Notes: generated by a model from the sequence alone, not told the origin. Shown: positions 44,017 through 53,665, counted from the first letter of the stretch. The stretch is DNA of 64,000 nucleotides from Thiomicrorhabdus sp. (GCF_963677875.1 NZ_OY782570.1:124001-188000), one strand, 5' to 3'. Made by a program: numbers and translations.

Positions 44017-44132
44017 GATGGATAAAAGCAGGTTTTTCTGCTCGAGCCTGTTGCCGTTTCGTTTCGGAACAAGACGCCCACTGCATCTATCATCGGTTTT
44101 TAAATTTGTAAAATCAAGTGATTAGCCTTCTT

Positions 44133-44852
44133 TTACGGGATGCGCACCGTTCCCGGAGCAATAACTATGCCTTTTAATTTTTTCTTTGAGGTTGTGTTTT
44201 CAACCTTAACAGTGTCTTTTTCCGATCCGTCTTCAAGAGCGGTGCCGTCAGCCTTTACCTCAATGCCGTTGAAACGGGTAATCAAGGTGATGGGTTGGCT
44301 TTTCCTCACCCATAGGGGCGGAGAAAGGTAATTCAGTGTCAAAATTTTGCCGGCACCGATATTCTGCCGGGCTCTCATCCCGATAACCTGTTGCAGGCTG
44401 ACGTTGCCCGAACGCGGCACTTCCTTATAAGAACGGTACTGATAGGCAACGTCTTGTGATTCTATAACGGCATTTTTGAGAATTCCTTGAATAGCGACCA
44501 CCACTTTGAGATCGCCTTCTACCCGGACTGGGATAAAGATTCGCCAGTTCGGCGTCTTGCAGGATAGGCTGAGAGTCATTCGACCGGCATAAATATCGGG
44601 GTTGCGGTCGGCAATGTCGACCGTGTTCTGACATTTGGGGAGCTGTAGATTTTCGCTGAGAGAGCGCAGTTCGATTTTGGGTCGGTAAACCTTTTGGTCG
44701 ATTTTTTGCTTTATATATTCAGAAGCCTGATGGCTCAGAGTCTCTACCGACTCGTATTCCTGAGCGGAAACCAAGCCGGAATAGCTGCAGCTCAGGAACA
44801 GAATCAAGCTGCGGATAGTGACAAGGGTGACGGAGTGAATGACGTTTTTCAT
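44133..44852 (-). CDS. flgA: P-ring assembly chaperone FlgA
   Basis: A 239-residue periplasmic chaperone with a signal peptide (ending near SGLVSAQ) and the C-terminal SAF domain (VVVAIQGILKNAVIESQDVA, QVIGMRARQNIGAGKILTLNYL). It helps FlgI form the P ring. Transcribed toward flgM and divergent from cheV, as in Vibrio-type clusters. Confidence 0.93.
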   Translation of the reverse strand: MKNVIHSVTLVTIRSLILFLSCSYSGLVSAQEYESVETLSHQASEYIKQKIDQKVYRPKIELRSLSENLQLPKCQNTVDIADRNPDIYAGRMTLSLSCKTPNWRIFIPVRVEGDLKVVVAIQGILKNAVIESQDVAYQYRSYKEVPRSGNVSLQQVIGMRARQNIGAGKILTLNYLSPPLWVRKSQPITLITRFNGIEVKADGTALEDGSEKDTVKVENTTSKKKLKGIVIAPGTVRIP

Positions 44853-44883
44853 ACTGGCATACTAACAATAACGTGATTCTTTT

Positions 44884-44911
44884 TAAAGTTAGCTTGGGTG
44901 ACAGTCGTTAA
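44884..44911 (+). promoter_or_regulatory. Possible sigma-28 promoter for cheV
   Basis: TAAAGTTA at 44884-44891 and GTCGTTAA at 44904-44911 with a 12-base spacer. Thirteen of 16 consensus positions match, but the spacing is one base long. About 110 bases upstream of cheV. Confidence 0.35.
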
Positions 44912-45019
44912 CTTAACTGATTACGGTGTTCTTTTTGGTCGCCGTGATGGGTTGAGGCGGAATCTCGCGGAATGCCGTTGAGTTCCGGTTTGGACAAATG
45001 ATGATTTTAAGGTGAAAGC

Positions 45020-45982
45020 ATGTCGAATTTTCTTAAGGGTGTCGATCAAAGAACGTCTCTGGCCGGAATGAACCGGATGGAGTTGCTGTTGTTTCGAATT
45101 CAGGGAGAACAGCTGTTTGGAATTAACGTCTTTAAGGTACGTGAAGTGATTCGCACACCGCAGATTTCACCGGTGCCGAAAGCCGATTCCCGAATTGTCG
45201 GGGTTTCCGATATTCGCGGTCAGACCATGCCGATGATCGATTTGGGAAAAGCGTTGGATTACCCGGCGATTTCACCGGAGAACTACGCGGAAAGCTTCAC
45301 CATTGTGACGGAATTCAACAGCTCGATTCAGGGGTTTCTGGTGCAAAACGTCGATCGCATCGTCCATCTGCGCTGGGAGGATATTCTGCCTCCGCCGGAT
45401 TCGCTGCAAAATCTGAATTATCTGACCGGGATAACTCGCGCCCAGAATCAGTTGGTCGAAATTGTCGATGTCGAAAAGGTTCTGGTTGAAGTGTCCGGCA
45501 TCTCTAACTCGGCTGCCGACACCTTTTTACGCAATCATCAGGTTGAGAGTGAGGCGGGCGATTACTTCATTCTGGCGGCTGACGACTCTTCGGTGGCCAG
45601 AACACAATTGAAGGGAATTTTCGACAAAATCGGTGTGGATTATGAAATCCTCAGCAATGGGAAGATGGCCTTGCAGTGGTTGGATCGCTGGGCGGAACGT
45701 TGCGAGAACGCCCCCGGCAGTGCCGAAAAGCTATTAATGGTGATTTCCGATATCGAAATGCCGGAAATGGATGGTTATACCCTGACGACCAGTATTCGCA
45801 AGGATGATCGCTTAAAGTCCTTGTATGTGGTTTTGAATTCTTCGCTGAGTGGCGGTTTCAATGAAAAACTGACGGAAAAAGTCGGAGCCAACGTATTTTT
45901 ATCGAAATGGCATGCCGATGATCTGGCAAGAATCATCGTCGAGCGTCTGAGTCAGGTTGTGGAAAATAAGCGGGCTGTTTAG
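45020..45982 (+). CDS. cheV: Chemotaxis coupling protein CheV
   Basis: A 320-residue protein with an N-terminal CheW-like domain (about 20-165: LLLFRIQGEQLFGINVFKVRE, GVSDIRGQTMPMIDLG) and a C-terminal response-regulator receiver (about 180-310: ILAADDSSVARTQLKGI, with the phospho-acceptor Asp in VISDIEMPEMDGYTL and the conserved Lys in FLSKWH). It links receptors to CheA and can be phosphorylated. flgT follows 24 bases later in the same direction. A cheR gene, often next to it in Vibrio, is absent. Confidence 0.95.
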   Translation: MSNFLKGVDQRTSLAGMNRMELLLFRIQGEQLFGINVFKVREVIRTPQISPVPKADSRIVGVSDIRGQTMPMIDLGKALDYPAISPENYAESFTIVTEFNSSIQGFLVQNVDRIVHLRWEDILPPPDSLQNLNYLTGITRAQNQLVEIVDVEKVLVEVSGISNSAADTFLRNHQVESEAGDYFILAADDSSVARTQLKGIFDKIGVDYEILSNGKMALQWLDRWAERCENAPGSAEKLLMVISDIEMPEMDGYTLTTSIRKDDRLKSLYVVLNSSLSGGFNEKLTEKVGANVFLSKWHADDLARIIVERLSQVVENKRAV

Positions 45983-46006
45983 TCAAAGAGCGATAGGGTA
46001 ATGGAA

Positions 46007-47254
46007 ATGAGAAAAACGTCTGGCTGGATGGCTTTGAAAATTGCGGGGGTAATGCTGGCTTTGATTCAAGCGGCCCCGGCGGATGAGGTGGAGCCGCAAA
46101 ACGAATGTTTTGAAGTGGTCGGTACCGCTTCGATGCAGGGTGTCAGTGAAGGGTTTGCCAAAAAAATGGCAATTCGAGATGCATTGAAATCCGCCAGCAT
46201 GCGTCGAGGGTTGCAGGTTCGTTCGCAAACGACGATGAAGCAGATGCAGATCACCGAAGACCGTACACATTTTCAAACCGAATCAAAAGTGCAAAGCTTT
46301 ACGGTTCTTCAGGCGGGGCTGGAGTCCTCTGAAGATATGTACGGCGTCGCCAAGCCCGCACCGTTAAATTACGAGGTACGTCTCCAAGTCTGTCTTGGCG
46401 ATGCGGAGGGGCAGTGCGGGCATGGCGGGAAAGCCTATCAAGCGCGTTTGCTGGTGGCACCGCTGGTGGTCGAGGATACGGCTTCCGTTTCGGATATCCG
46501 CAGTTTGGTGCAGGGGTATTCTTTTGCTCTGGCCGACACCTTGAAGGAATTCGGGTATCGTAATTTGGCGCTGTCGCAGAATACTCATATTCCGGTATCG
46601 GATCGAGCCACAGGGCCGAACTTGGATAGAGATTTTCTGAATGAGGTATACGAACGCAGCGGCGCGCAATATGCTCTTTTGTCCATATTGCGTTCGGCAT
46701 CGGTACGAAATACCGACAGCCAAACCTGGAACCAGGTGAAGCGAATGTATAATTTTTCGATTGAAGCGAATCAACGTTTTTTGAAGCTGGATACCTATAT
46801 CGTTGATTTGCTTCAAGGCAGAGTTGAACACCGTTTTGAAAAATCCATCGAGCTTAACGGCCAGGTTCGAGTCGGGCGCGAACACCCGTTCGGCAGTGCG
46901 GCTTTCTGGCGGACGCAGACCGGCGGAGGCTTTAGAACTTTGCTTCAGACTTCGGCAGAGGACACCGTTAAAGCATTGCAGTGCAAGCCTTTTCAAGCTT
47001 CGATTGCCGATATTCGCGGTAGAGAGTATTTTATTTATCTGAATCAGGCATCCGGAGTTGAAGTCGGTGATGAGCTGGCGGTCTATCATAAACTGGATCG
47101 GCCTGTGAGCTATGCAGGCACTTCGCTCGGAAGTGATATGCAGCCGGGCGCTTTTCTGAAAGTGACTCGGATTATGCCCGAATTTGCAGTGGCGGAAATC
47201 AGCGAATCCGCCGATAAGATCGTTTCGATCGGCGATCGAGTGATGCCTTGGTAA
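46007..47254 (+). CDS. flgT: Flagellar H-ring assembly protein FlgT
   Basis: A 415-residue secreted protein. A signal peptide (ALKIAGVMLALIQAAPADE) is followed by an N-terminal domain with the AIRDALKSASMRRGLQVRS pattern, a middle TolB-like domain (RLLVAPLVVEDTASVSDIRS) and a C-terminal SH3-like domain (VGDELAVYHKL, ISIGDRV-type ending). This order matches Vibrio FlgT, which builds the H ring and positions the basal T ring. The ATG at 46007 is preferred because AGGG at 45995-45998 is eight bases away; the ATG at 46001 is too close to it. Confidence 0.82.
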   Translation: MRKTSGWMALKIAGVMLALIQAAPADEVEPQNECFEVVGTASMQGVSEGFAKKMAIRDALKSASMRRGLQVRSQTTMKQMQITEDRTHFQTESKVQSFTVLQAGLESSEDMYGVAKPAPLNYEVRLQVCLGDAEGQCGHGGKAYQARLLVAPLVVEDTASVSDIRSLVQGYSFALADTLKEFGYRNLALSQNTHIPVSDRATGPNLDRDFLNEVYERSGAQYALLSILRSASVRNTDSQTWNQVKRMYNFSIEANQRFLKLDTYIVDLLQGRVEHRFEKSIELNGQVRVGREHPFGSAAFWRTQTGGGFRTLLQTSAEDTVKALQCKPFQASIADIRGREYFIYLNQASGVEVGDELAVYHKLDRPVSYAGTSLGSDMQPGAFLKVTRIMPEFAVAEISESADKIVSIGDRVMPW

Positions 47255-47436
47255 GATGCTCTTTCGCATTGAGCCTCTTTTTTGATTCCATTTGTTTCCC
47301 TCTTTTCTGGTGATTCGGCAATTGAATTCAGCGCAAGCGGCAACTTTTTCCAGATGCCGCTTGTTGCCGTTAAAACTTTGCCGCTTTCTGCGTTTTCTTC
47401 TCTTCTGACTGCCTTTCTGGCGGTGTTTTTCCATTT

Positions 47437-47452
47437 TGGCATTGTGGTTGCT
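47437..47452 (+). promoter_or_regulatory. Sigma-54 promoter for flgBCDE
   Basis: TGGCAT-TGTGG-TTGCT, with the invariant GG-N10-GC. Predicted start near 47463, flgB ATG at 47490. Confidence 0.8.
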
Positions 47453-47489
47453 TTTACCTTTGCGAAGTTCAATGAAGGATAAGGTAAAG

Positions 47490-47891
47490 ATGGCGGATTC
47501 GATTTTCGGCATTCACGAACAGGCGCTGTTGATCCGTAATCAGCGGGCTCAAGTTCTGGCGAATAATATCGCCAATGCAGATACACCGAATTACAAGGCG
47601 CGCGATATCGATTTCCGAGCGGCTTTGAGCGAAGCGACTTCAAGCGGGGCAAGTGAAAACGATTTGCCGCTGGCTAAAACCGATGCCGGACATTTGCAGA
47701 GTGACGGAGGTTTGACAACCTCGCAATTTCTGAAATACCGTCAGCCATTGCAACCGTCTCTGGACGGCAATACGGTTGAAGGTCATGTCGAGAAAGCGAA
47801 GTTCATGGAAAACGCCATTCAGCAACAGGCTACGCTGGAATTTTTAAACGGCAAAATTACCGGCATTCGCAATGCCCTTAAGGGTGAATAA
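47490..47891 (+). CDS. flgB: Flagellar rod protein FlgB
   Basis: A 133-residue proximal rod subunit. The rod/hook N-terminal signature is present (ALLIRNQRAQVLANNIANADTP, key part NNIANADTPNYKARDIDF) and the C-terminal helix (FMENAIQQQATLEFLNGKI). The start at 47490 follows AAGGATAAGG; the earlier in-frame start at 47436 overlaps the sigma-54 promoter. First gene of the flgBCDE unit. Confidence 0.96.
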   Translation: MADSIFGIHEQALLIRNQRAQVLANNIANADTPNYKARDIDFRAALSEATSSGASENDLPLAKTDAGHLQSDGGLTTSQFLKYRQPLQPSLDGNTVEGHVEKAKFMENAIQQQATLEFLNGKITGIRNALKGE

Positions 47892-47919
47892 CGCTGTGTT
47901 TGCTGCAAGGAGTTAAATC

Positions 47920-48324
47920 ATGTCAGTTTTTTCAATTCTCGATATTTCCGCTTCGGCGATGCAGGCACAAACCGTGAGACTGAATACGGTGGCTTCTAAT
48001 CTGGCCAATGCGGACAGTGTCAGTTCGAATGCCGAAACGACCTATCGATCGAAACAGCCGATATTTCAGGAAATTCTGCAACAGCAACAGGGCGGTAGCG
48101 GTGTTCAGGTAAAAGAGATCGTTGAAAGTCAGGCGCCGCTCGTCATGGAATACAATCCGAACCACCCTTTGGCAAACGAACAGGGATATATCTATCGTCC
48201 GAATGTCGATACGGTGGAAGAGATGGCAAACATGTTGTCGGCTTCGCGTTCTTACGAAACGAATGTGGAAGTGATGAATACTTCCAAGCAGCTGTTGCTG
48301 CGTACGATTCAACTCGGCAACTGA
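47920..48324 (+). CDS. flgC: Flagellar rod protein FlgC
   Basis: A 134-residue proximal rod protein with the N-terminal helix (DISASAMQAQTVRLNTVASN) followed by LANADSVSSN and the C-terminal SYETNVEVMNTSKQLLLRTI. Spaced 28 bases from flgB. Confidence 0.96.
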   Translation: MSVFSILDISASAMQAQTVRLNTVASNLANADSVSSNAETTYRSKQPIFQEILQQQQGGSGVQVKEIVESQAPLVMEYNPNHPLANEQGYIYRPNVDTVEEMANMLSASRSYETNVEVMNTSKQLLLRTIQLGN

Positions 48325-48421
48325 CGGATTTATTAAGCGATTTTTTTAGATTCTGCGGGTAAGGCCAAGTGTCGTTCTTTAACGGCTGCATAAGGCAACC
48401 CGCTTACGGAGGCAAACAAGT

Positions 48422-49108
48422 ATGTCAACCATTTCGACCTCTACAACGTCAAACGATTATCTCTCGGCTTTGCAACAAAGTTCCGACTCATCCGCGAGTG
48501 CGCCGAACACGGTTATGGATCAGCAAGACTTTTTGATGTTGCTGACGACGCAATTGCAGAATCAGGATCCGACTCAGCCGATGGATCCGACCAGTTTTGT
48601 CAGTGATCTGACACAGATGAGTCAGTTGGAAGCGACAACCAGTATGACTCAGGCGATGCAGGCGATGACGGAAAGTTTCCAGAATATCCAAACCATGCAG
48701 GCGGCGACCATGATCGGTAAGAAAGTTCTGGTCGACGGCGAAGATTTTTCTCACACCGAAGGCGATGTCTCGCAGATTCGTCTGCAACCAGATCAGGACT
48801 TGAGTGATGTGTCGGTGGTGATCAGTGACGAAAGTGGGCTGGTCAGACAAATGACGGTTGGTGATTTGGCTGCCGGTGAAACGATCATCGATTGGGACGG
48901 CTTGGACGATGACGGGAACGCTCGTGCCGGTGGTGTCTACAGTTTGACCGTTTACGGCACAGATGCGGAGGGCGAATTGCAAACCGTGAACACGGTTGTT
49001 TCCTCGGAAGTCACGACGGTCGGTATTAATAAAGACGGAAGCATGACATTGACTCTGGCAACCGGAGAGGAAGTCGATGTGGATGATGTTCGGGAAATCA
49101 GTTCTTAA
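48422..49108 (+). CDS. flgD: Flagellar hook capping protein FlgD
   Basis: A 228-residue hook cap/scaffold. N-terminal segment MDQQDFLMLLTTQLQNQDP and MSQLEATTSMTQAMQAM, then a FlgD Tudor/Ig-like part (DLAAGETIIDWDGLDDDGN). It is needed for FlgE polymerisation. The 97-base gap before it holds no recognised promoter. Confidence 0.95.
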   Translation: MSTISTSTTSNDYLSALQQSSDSSASAPNTVMDQQDFLMLLTTQLQNQDPTQPMDPTSFVSDLTQMSQLEATTSMTQAMQAMTESFQNIQTMQAATMIGKKVLVDGEDFSHTEGDVSQIRLQPDQDLSDVSVVISDESGLVRQMTVGDLAAGETIIDWDGLDDDGNARAGGVYSLTVYGTDAEGELQTVNTVVSSEVTTVGINKDGSMTLTLATGEEVDVDDVREISS

Positions 49109-49212
49109 AACGGTGTCAGATTAGACGTTTTTGACATTCAATCAGATGAAATTAACACAGTTATTGTGCAAGGTTACCGGCCGGGTTTGGCAGGTTTGAA
49201 GGAGAAATAAAA

Positions 49213-50751
49213 ATGAGTGCAAATTTTGACTTGAACGCTTTGAGCGGAATAAATGCGGCCTCTAACGGTTTGGCGGTCATCTCGAATAACCTGGCCAACT
49301 CCCAGTCGGTCGGTTTTAAAAGTTCGAGAGCGGAGTTTTCCGATATGTTTTCCGGGTCGCAGAATTCAGCGGGTAACGGGGTGAGAGTCGAGGCTATTAC
49401 CCAGGATTTCACGCAGGGAACCATTAATAATACCGGGCGCGATCTGGATATGGCGCTGGATGGTGAAGGCTTTTTCGTTTTAGCGGATAAGAGCGGTCAG
49501 TATGACAATATTTACAGTCGTAATGGTTCTTTCAAACTGGATAAAGACGGTATTTTGACTGATCAGAGCGGCAATCCGGTTCAAGGCTACCTGTTGAACG
49601 AAGCGCTGTCGACCGAAACTAATCCGGTGTTCGCAACGACGTTGGGTAACATCGATCTGGATGATCTGAACAAGGTACCGAAAGAGACTTCGGAGATGAT
49701 TTTCAATATTAACCTGAACGGTCAGGAAGATTATAACCTGTCCTCACCGACAGCCGTTGCGACAACCGGTTCGGTCGGAACGGCGGCCAACTTGGCGGCA
49801 CTGCTTGACCCGGATAATGCTGTGGCGGAATACGGCGGAACAGCCGACTTCTCCACCAGCAAGCTGATTTACGATTCTCTAGGGGGGGAACATCGTATTA
49901 CCGCGAGTTTCTACAAACGCGGAGTGGTTGATTCCGCAACCTCTAATTCCGATTTCAACGGTGACGGAACCACGGATAAATACAGCAGCTGGATTGTCAG
50001 CTATACGTTGGAAGACTACGACGAAGCAACCGGCACCTACATTACCAGTGGGGTGGATAATACCACCACCGGCCTGGCAAGTGGCGGCAACACCAGCATG
50101 TTGTTTGAATTGCGTTTTGATGATCAGGGCGCTTTACAGGCGGTTTACGAACCGAACGATACTGACCCGGCCGCCATCAGCGGCGACTCTCCGGCTCTGG
50201 ATGCCAATGGGGAGCCGATTTTCGATAATCTGACCGGTTGGACGGATGTTGGATCGGTTGATCCGAGCATGAGTTGGCTGGTGAATAATCCGACGACCGG
50301 AGCTTCGGATCCGCTTAATTTTACGGCAGATTTTGCCGATATGAGCGGTCATGCCGGTACCTATAATATTCGCGGCGTCAGCCAGAACGGTTATCAGGTT
50401 GGAGATCTGATCGGCCTGAGTACCGATGCGGATGGTGTGATCCAGGCGAACTATTCCAACGGGCGTTCGGTTTCGGTCGCGCAACTTGCCGTGGCCAATT
50501 TTGCCGATAAGAATGCGATGGAAAAACTGGGCAGCCAGACTTATGCCGAGTCGTTCGGCTCCGGAACCGCTCAGTTAGGGACACCTCAATCCAACGGGCT
50601 TGGTGAAATTGTCAGCGGTGCGCTGGAATACTCCAATGTCGACACTGCGGCCGAACTGGTGAATATGATTCAGACACAGAGAACCTATCAGGCATCGGCT
50701 CAGGTGATTTCGACTTCGCAGACCCTGACGCAAACAATCCTGAATCTATAA
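49213..50751 (+). CDS. flgE: Flagellar hook protein FlgE
   Basis: A 512-residue hook subunit. N-terminal helix and LSGINAASNGLAVISNNLAN, NTGRDLDMALDGEGFFVL, a variable central domain rich in Asp/Thr/Gly (about 150-370), and the conserved C-terminus LVNMIQTQRTYQASAQVIST. It is last in its unit, followed by a terminator at 50830-50851. Confidence 0.96.
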   Translation: MSANFDLNALSGINAASNGLAVISNNLANSQSVGFKSSRAEFSDMFSGSQNSAGNGVRVEAITQDFTQGTINNTGRDLDMALDGEGFFVLADKSGQYDNIYSRNGSFKLDKDGILTDQSGNPVQGYLLNEALSTETNPVFATTLGNIDLDDLNKVPKETSEMIFNINLNGQEDYNLSSPTAVATTGSVGTAANLAALLDPDNAVAEYGGTADFSTSKLIYDSLGGEHRITASFYKRGVVDSATSNSDFNGDGTTDKYSSWIVSYTLEDYDEATGTYITSGVDNTTTGLASGGNTSMLFELRFDDQGALQAVYEPNDTDPAAISGDSPALDANGEPIFDNLTGWTDVGSVDPSMSWLVNNPTTGASDPLNFTADFADMSGHAGTYNIRGVSQNGYQVGDLIGLSTDADGVIQANYSNGRSVSVAQLAVANFADKNAMEKLGSQTYAESFGSGTAQLGTPQSNGLGEIVSGALEYSNVDTAAELVNMIQTQRTYQASAQVISTSQTLTQTILNL

Positions 50752-50829
50752 TGAAAAAAGTCGATGTTATAAGTCGCTAAACACCAAGGGAAGCGGGGAG
50801 GTTCGTCAGGTTCCATCCCTATATATCAC

Positions 50830-50851
50830 AGCCGGCTTTGCCGGCTTTTTT
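50830..50851 (+). terminator. Terminator between flgE and flgF
   Basis: AGCCGGC-TTT-GCCGGCT followed by T residues. It separates flgBCDE from flgFGH. Confidence 0.9.
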
Positions 50852-50876
50852 GTGTCTGCATGCCTCTTGCCTTTTA

Positions 50877-50892
50877 TGGCATGGAATCTGCT
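50877..50892 (+). promoter_or_regulatory. Sigma-54 promoter for flgFGH
   Basis: TGGCAT-GGAAT-CTGCT, GG-N10-GC. Lies directly after the flgE terminator; predicted start near 50903, flgF ATG at 50944. Confidence 0.75.
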
Positions 50893-50943
50893 GTATCTTG
50901 TATGGAGCTTGGTTCGGCGGTTTTCGAATACAAAGGAGTCACT

Positions 50944-51687
50944 ATGGATCGCATGTTATATATCGCAATGAGCGGCGCGAAAGAAGTTTCTTTGGCTCAG
51001 GCGAATAATGCCAATAATTTGGCGAATGCGAATACCGACGGGTTTAAACAGGATTTTAACGTCTTCCGCGCCCAGCATATGCAAGGGCCGGGGTTTGCTT
51101 CCCGTGCTTATTCTATGGATGAGCGGCCTGCGACGGATTACAGTGCCGGTTCGATCAAGGTGACCGGGCGAGATTTGGATGTGGCAATCAAATCGGACGG
51201 TTTTATGGCCATTCAAACGCCGGATGGTGAGGAGGCTCTGACGAGAACCGCCAGTATGCAGGTATTGGAAAATGGTGATCTGGTTGATGTTCAAGGGAAT
51301 CCCATTCTGAACGAAGCTGGTATCGGTATTAACCTTCCGCCTTATAAATCCCTTGCCATCGGCGATGACGGAACCATTTCGATCGTCCCGGCGGATGCAG
51401 CGGGAAATGAATTGCTTGTGCTGGATCGTTTGCGCTTGGTTCAGCCGCAGATCGGTGATCTGGAAAAGGGATTGGACGGTTTTAACCGTTTAAAAGACGG
51501 TACAGCAGCGCTGGATCAGGCAAATGTGCAGGTTGTCAGCGGCGCTCTGGAAAGCAGTAATGTCAATACCGCTCAAGCATTGACGGAAATGATTGAACTG
51601 TCGCGCAAATATGAAATGCAGGTGAAGATGATGTCGATCAGCAAGTCGCATGATCAGAAATCGGATCAGTTGTTGTCCTTAAGTTGA
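50944..51687 (+). CDS. flgF: Flagellar rod protein FlgF
   Basis: A 247-residue rod protein with MDRMLYIAMSGAKEV, QANNANNLANANTDGFKQDF, VTGRDLDVAIKSDGFMAI and LTEMIELSRKYEMQVKMM. The start at 50944 has AAAGGAG upstream; an upstream in-frame start at 50860 would include the promoter. Confidence 0.95.
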   Translation: MDRMLYIAMSGAKEVSLAQANNANNLANANTDGFKQDFNVFRAQHMQGPGFASRAYSMDERPATDYSAGSIKVTGRDLDVAIKSDGFMAIQTPDGEEALTRTASMQVLENGDLVDVQGNPILNEAGIGINLPPYKSLAIGDDGTISIVPADAAGNELLVLDRLRLVQPQIGDLEKGLDGFNRLKDGTAALDQANVQVVSGALESSNVNTAQALTEMIELSRKYEMQVKMMSISKSHDQKSDQLLSLS

Positions 51688-51718
51688 TGACACCTGAAGA
51701 GTTAGTTGGAGAGAAAAA

Positions 51719-52510
51719 ATGAACAGAGCTTTATATGTCGCGAAAACCGGTCTGGAAGCCCAGCAACTCCGTTTGGCCGCTATTTCAAACAATTTGGCCA
51801 ATGCCAATACCTATGCTTATAAAGCCGGGCGTGCGGAGTTCGACGATTTGATGTATCAAAATGTTCGCCAGCCCGGAGCGCAGGCCAGCCAGGAAGTGTC
51901 GAACACTCTGCCTTCCGGGCTGCAGCTCGGAACCGGGGTGAAAGCCGTCGGCGTCCAGAAAATCCATACTCAGGGGAATACGATCGTCACCGATAATCAG
52001 CTGGATATTATGATCGAAGGGCGCGGATTCTTTCAGGTTCTCGATCAGGAAGGCAACCTGATGTATACCCGAGACGGTTCTTTTCAAGTGAATCAGGATG
52101 GTGATGTCGCCACATCGTCGGGTTATCTGCTTGAACCGAATATCAATATCCCCCAGGATACAACCGAGATATCAATTACTGCGGACGGGGTTGTTTATGT
52201 AACGCAACCCGGCAATACCGAGCAGACCGAAGTGGGGCAGATTGAGCTGGCTACCTTTATTAATCCGGCCGGTCTGGAATCTCTGGGGCACAATTTTTAT
52301 GCAGAGACGACGGCCAGCGGTACACCAAATACCAACAATCCGCAGACCGACGAGGTTGGCGCTTTGGTTCAAGGAGCGCTGGAAGCCTCTAACGTCAACA
52401 CGGTTGAAGAGTTGATCGGTATGATTGAAGCGCAGCGGACCTATGAAATGAATTCTAAAGCGATCTCCGCCGCAGACGGCATGATGCAGTATTTGAACAA
52501 TAATGTTTAA
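51719..52510 (+). CDS. flgG: Flagellar distal rod protein FlgG
   Basis: A 263-residue distal rod subunit: MNRALYVAKTGLEAQQL, LAAISNNLANANTYAYKAGR, NQLDIMIEGRGFFQVL and LIGMIEAQRTYEMNSKAIS. Spaced 31 bases from flgF. Confidence 0.97.
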   Translation: MNRALYVAKTGLEAQQLRLAAISNNLANANTYAYKAGRAEFDDLMYQNVRQPGAQASQEVSNTLPSGLQLGTGVKAVGVQKIHTQGNTIVTDNQLDIMIEGRGFFQVLDQEGNLMYTRDGSFQVNQDGDVATSSGYLLEPNINIPQDTTEISITADGVVYVTQPGNTEQTEVGQIELATFINPAGLESLGHNFYAETTASGTPNTNNPQTDEVGALVQGALEASNVNTVEELIGMIEAQRTYEMNSKAISAADGMMQYLNNNV

Positions 52511-52548
52511 CGTCTGGAAACGAGGCGGATTTGCAGGGAGGGAGAACA

Positions 52549-53277
52549 ATGAATCGATTGACCGGAAATAAATTTGCTTTGGGGGCGTGGGCCCTTGCGG
52601 CTTCCGTTGCTTTATCGGGATGCAGTTCGACACCGCAAAGGGTCGAACATATCAGTTACGCGCCGACGTATCCTCTGGATATCCCGAAACCGACTCAGCC
52701 GAATAATGGTTCGCTGTTTCAGGCTGGAGCCATGACGTTGTTCGATGATTCACGGGCACACAGAGTCGGAGACATTATCACCATCCAGTTGACCGAAAGT
52801 ATTTCCGCCAACAAGAAGGATGAAGCCAAATACAATAAATCCAATTCCCAGGATTACGGGATTACGACACCGATTTCAGTGGCAACACCGAACAATCTGA
52901 TCGGTAAAGCGATTAACGGGGTCACTTCTCCGATACAGGGACTGGGAATCGGTTATGGCTCCAACGGCGCCTTTTCGGGCAAAAGTGACGTCAAACAAAA
53001 TTCCAGCCTGGACGGTTCGATTGCCGTTACGGTTGTGGAAGTGATTTCAAACGGTAATCTGGTCATCCGCGGTGAAAAGTGGATTACCATCCACGACGGC
53101 GATGAAGTTGTGCAGTTTGCCGGCATTATTCGTCCGGAAGATATCCAGCCGGATAATACGATTTCGTCGACCAAAGTGGCCGATGTCCGCTTGGTTTACA
53201 AGGATGTCGGCATGACCGGAGATAATGCCCGGGCAGGGGTTGCGTCTCAGTGGCTGTCAAAATATTGGCCATTCTGA
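52549..53277 (+). CDS. flgH: Flagellar L-ring lipoprotein FlgH
   Basis: A 242-residue outer-membrane ring lipoprotein. Lipobox VALSGCSS, then FDDSRAHRVGDIITIQLTES, VTVVEVISNGNLVIRGEKW, and FAGIIRPEDIQPDNTISS. The start at 52549 (MNRLTGNK) follows GGGAGG. It ends the flgFGH unit. Confidence 0.96.
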   Translation: MNRLTGNKFALGAWALAASVALSGCSSTPQRVEHISYAPTYPLDIPKPTQPNNGSLFQAGAMTLFDDSRAHRVGDIITIQLTESISANKKDEAKYNKSNSQDYGITTPISVATPNNLIGKAINGVTSPIQGLGIGYGSNGAFSGKSDVKQNSSLDGSIAVTVVEVISNGNLVIRGEKWITIHDGDEVVQFAGIIRPEDIQPDNTISSTKVADVRLVYKDVGMTGDNARAGVASQWLSKYWPF

Positions 53278-53439
53278 TCTGACAGGGTTCAATTTTGCTT
53301 CCGGCCGTGGTTTCAATATGCAAAAAAACGGTGGAGAAAAACTTGGATGATTTTTGCTATATTCTTGGATTTATAGAGAAAATCGGGTAAAGTAACCTTG
53401 TTTAGAAACGGAACGGTCGTTCGGCCGTATTCTCTTTTC

Positions 53440-53485
53440 AACCAGCCTGTTTTTTCTTATCTCCTTTTTTGCAGGCTGGTTTTTT
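53440..53485 (+). terminator. Terminator between flgH and flgI
   Basis: AACCAGCCTG / CAGGCTGGTT stem with a 22-base loop and T tail. It lies within a 445-base gap (53278-53722) that otherwise holds only the flgI sigma-54 promoter and no gene. Confidence 0.85.
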
Positions 53486-53649
53486 CTTTTTTGAAAACGG
53501 GCTCTTTCCATCAAAGTTTTTCCCTTCTCAAGCTTGTTCTTCTGACCGCTCAAAGTCCGCGTTTTTTACAGAATTGCGGCTAAAAATTCTGCGCTTTCAT
53601 GCATAAGGTAACGATTGTCCAAAAACGGACACTTTAGTTGCCGAAAAAG

Positions 53650-53665
53650 TGGCATGCGCTATGCT
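53650..53665 (+). promoter_or_regulatory. Sigma-54 promoter for flgIJKL
   Basis: TGGCAT-GCGCT-ATGCT, GG-N10-GC. Predicted start near 53676, flgI ATG at 53723. Confidence 0.75.
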
